A stretch of DNA of 6,583 nt from Desulfobacteraceae bacterium (GTDB lineage Bacteria; Desulfobacterota; Desulfobacteria; Desulfobacterales; BuS5), in the NCBI GenBank assembly GCA_030592105.1, contig JAUVKE010000149.1, forward strand, positions 1-6,583, given 5' to 3'. Under the pieces are notes generated by a model that had not been told where the DNA came from, ran no database searches, and saw only the letters and a list, made by a program, of their open reading frames with translations. Made by a program: the position numbers and the translations under genes. The stretch's first letter is position 1. Each line of letters begins with the position of its first letter. Of the stretch, positions 6,492-6,583 are shown piece by piece.

Positions 6492-6541
6492 CACTTTATC
6501 AAAAAATTACAAAAAAAACGAGAAATTTAGAAGTTTGATAC

Positions 6542-6555
6542 TGAAACCTGTTTCA
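6542..6555. promoter_or_regulatory. Inverted repeat TGAAAC-N2-GTTTCA upstream of the AdoMetDC promoter candidate
   Basis: Two perfect six-base arms are separated by CT. It lies about 50 bases upstream of the -35 candidate of the operon and has the size and symmetry of a small operator. No matching regulator gene is in the window, so an operator role is inference only. Confidence 0.3.
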
Positions 6556-6583
6556 AATCATCTATTGATATTATTTTAGTTAT

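Noticed and set aside
6420..6494. N-terminal extension of the AdoMet decarboxylase from the GTG at 6494
   Set aside because: The 25 extra residues have no counterpart in the family, the GTG has no ribosome site, and the promoter candidate lies inside the stretch.
6553..6561. Two-codon upstream reading frame (ATG ATT TGA) in the AdoMetDC leader, recalling the regulatory uORF of mammalian AMD1
   Set aside because: It has no ribosome site, lies upstream of the promoter candidate, and is too short to distinguish from chance.

Overview
The window is a bacterial, AT-rich chromosomal segment in which every supported gene lies on the minus strand, so it is read from right to left. The combination of a split PurH, a stand-alone B12-binding mutase subunit paired with a separate large subunit, and a radical SAM/PDZ/DUF512 protein suggests an anaerobic Desulfobacterota-type (Desulfobacterales-like) bacterium. 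This placement is inferred from gene content only; no rRNA or other marker is present.

Layout in transcription order: (1) 6583-6420, an AT-rich leader with a weak promoter candidate and a small inverted repeat; (2) 6419-5427, an S-adenosylmethionine decarboxylase of the fused, eukaryotic architecture with a recognisable pyruvoyl cleavage site; (3) 5425-4775, an HD-domain phosphohydrolase starting one base after the previous stop; (4) 4771-4100, a stand-alone IMP cyclohydrolase (PurH N-terminal half); (5) 4084-2834, a stand-alone AICAR transformylase (PurH C-terminal half); (6) a 104-bp AT-rich gap; (7) 2729-807, a 640-residue radical SAM protein with an extended N-terminus, an internal PDZ-like domain and a DUF512-like C-terminus; (8) 776-375, the B12-binding small subunit of a methylmalonyl-CoA-mutase-type enzyme; (9) 374-210, a spacer almost filled by a long inverted-repeat element; (10) 209-1, the start of the mutase large subunit, cut by the window edge.

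Genes 2-5 are packed with gaps of 1, 3 and 15 bases and look like one operon joining polyamine synthesis (decarboxylated SAM) with the last two steps of IMP synthesis. Genes 7-10 form a second group around B12/radical chemistry: a B12-dependent carbon-skeleton mutase in two subunits, with an uncharacterised radical SAM enzyme just upstream. Nothing supported was seen on the plus strand, and no tRNA, rRNA, insertion sequence or CRISPR array was found.

The points most worth a second look are the altered active-site residues in the AdoMet decarboxylase and the IMP cyclohydrolase, the unusual CoA-binding motif in the mutase large subunit, the domain order of the radical SAM protein, and the 124-bp inverted-repeat element between the two mutase subunit genes.
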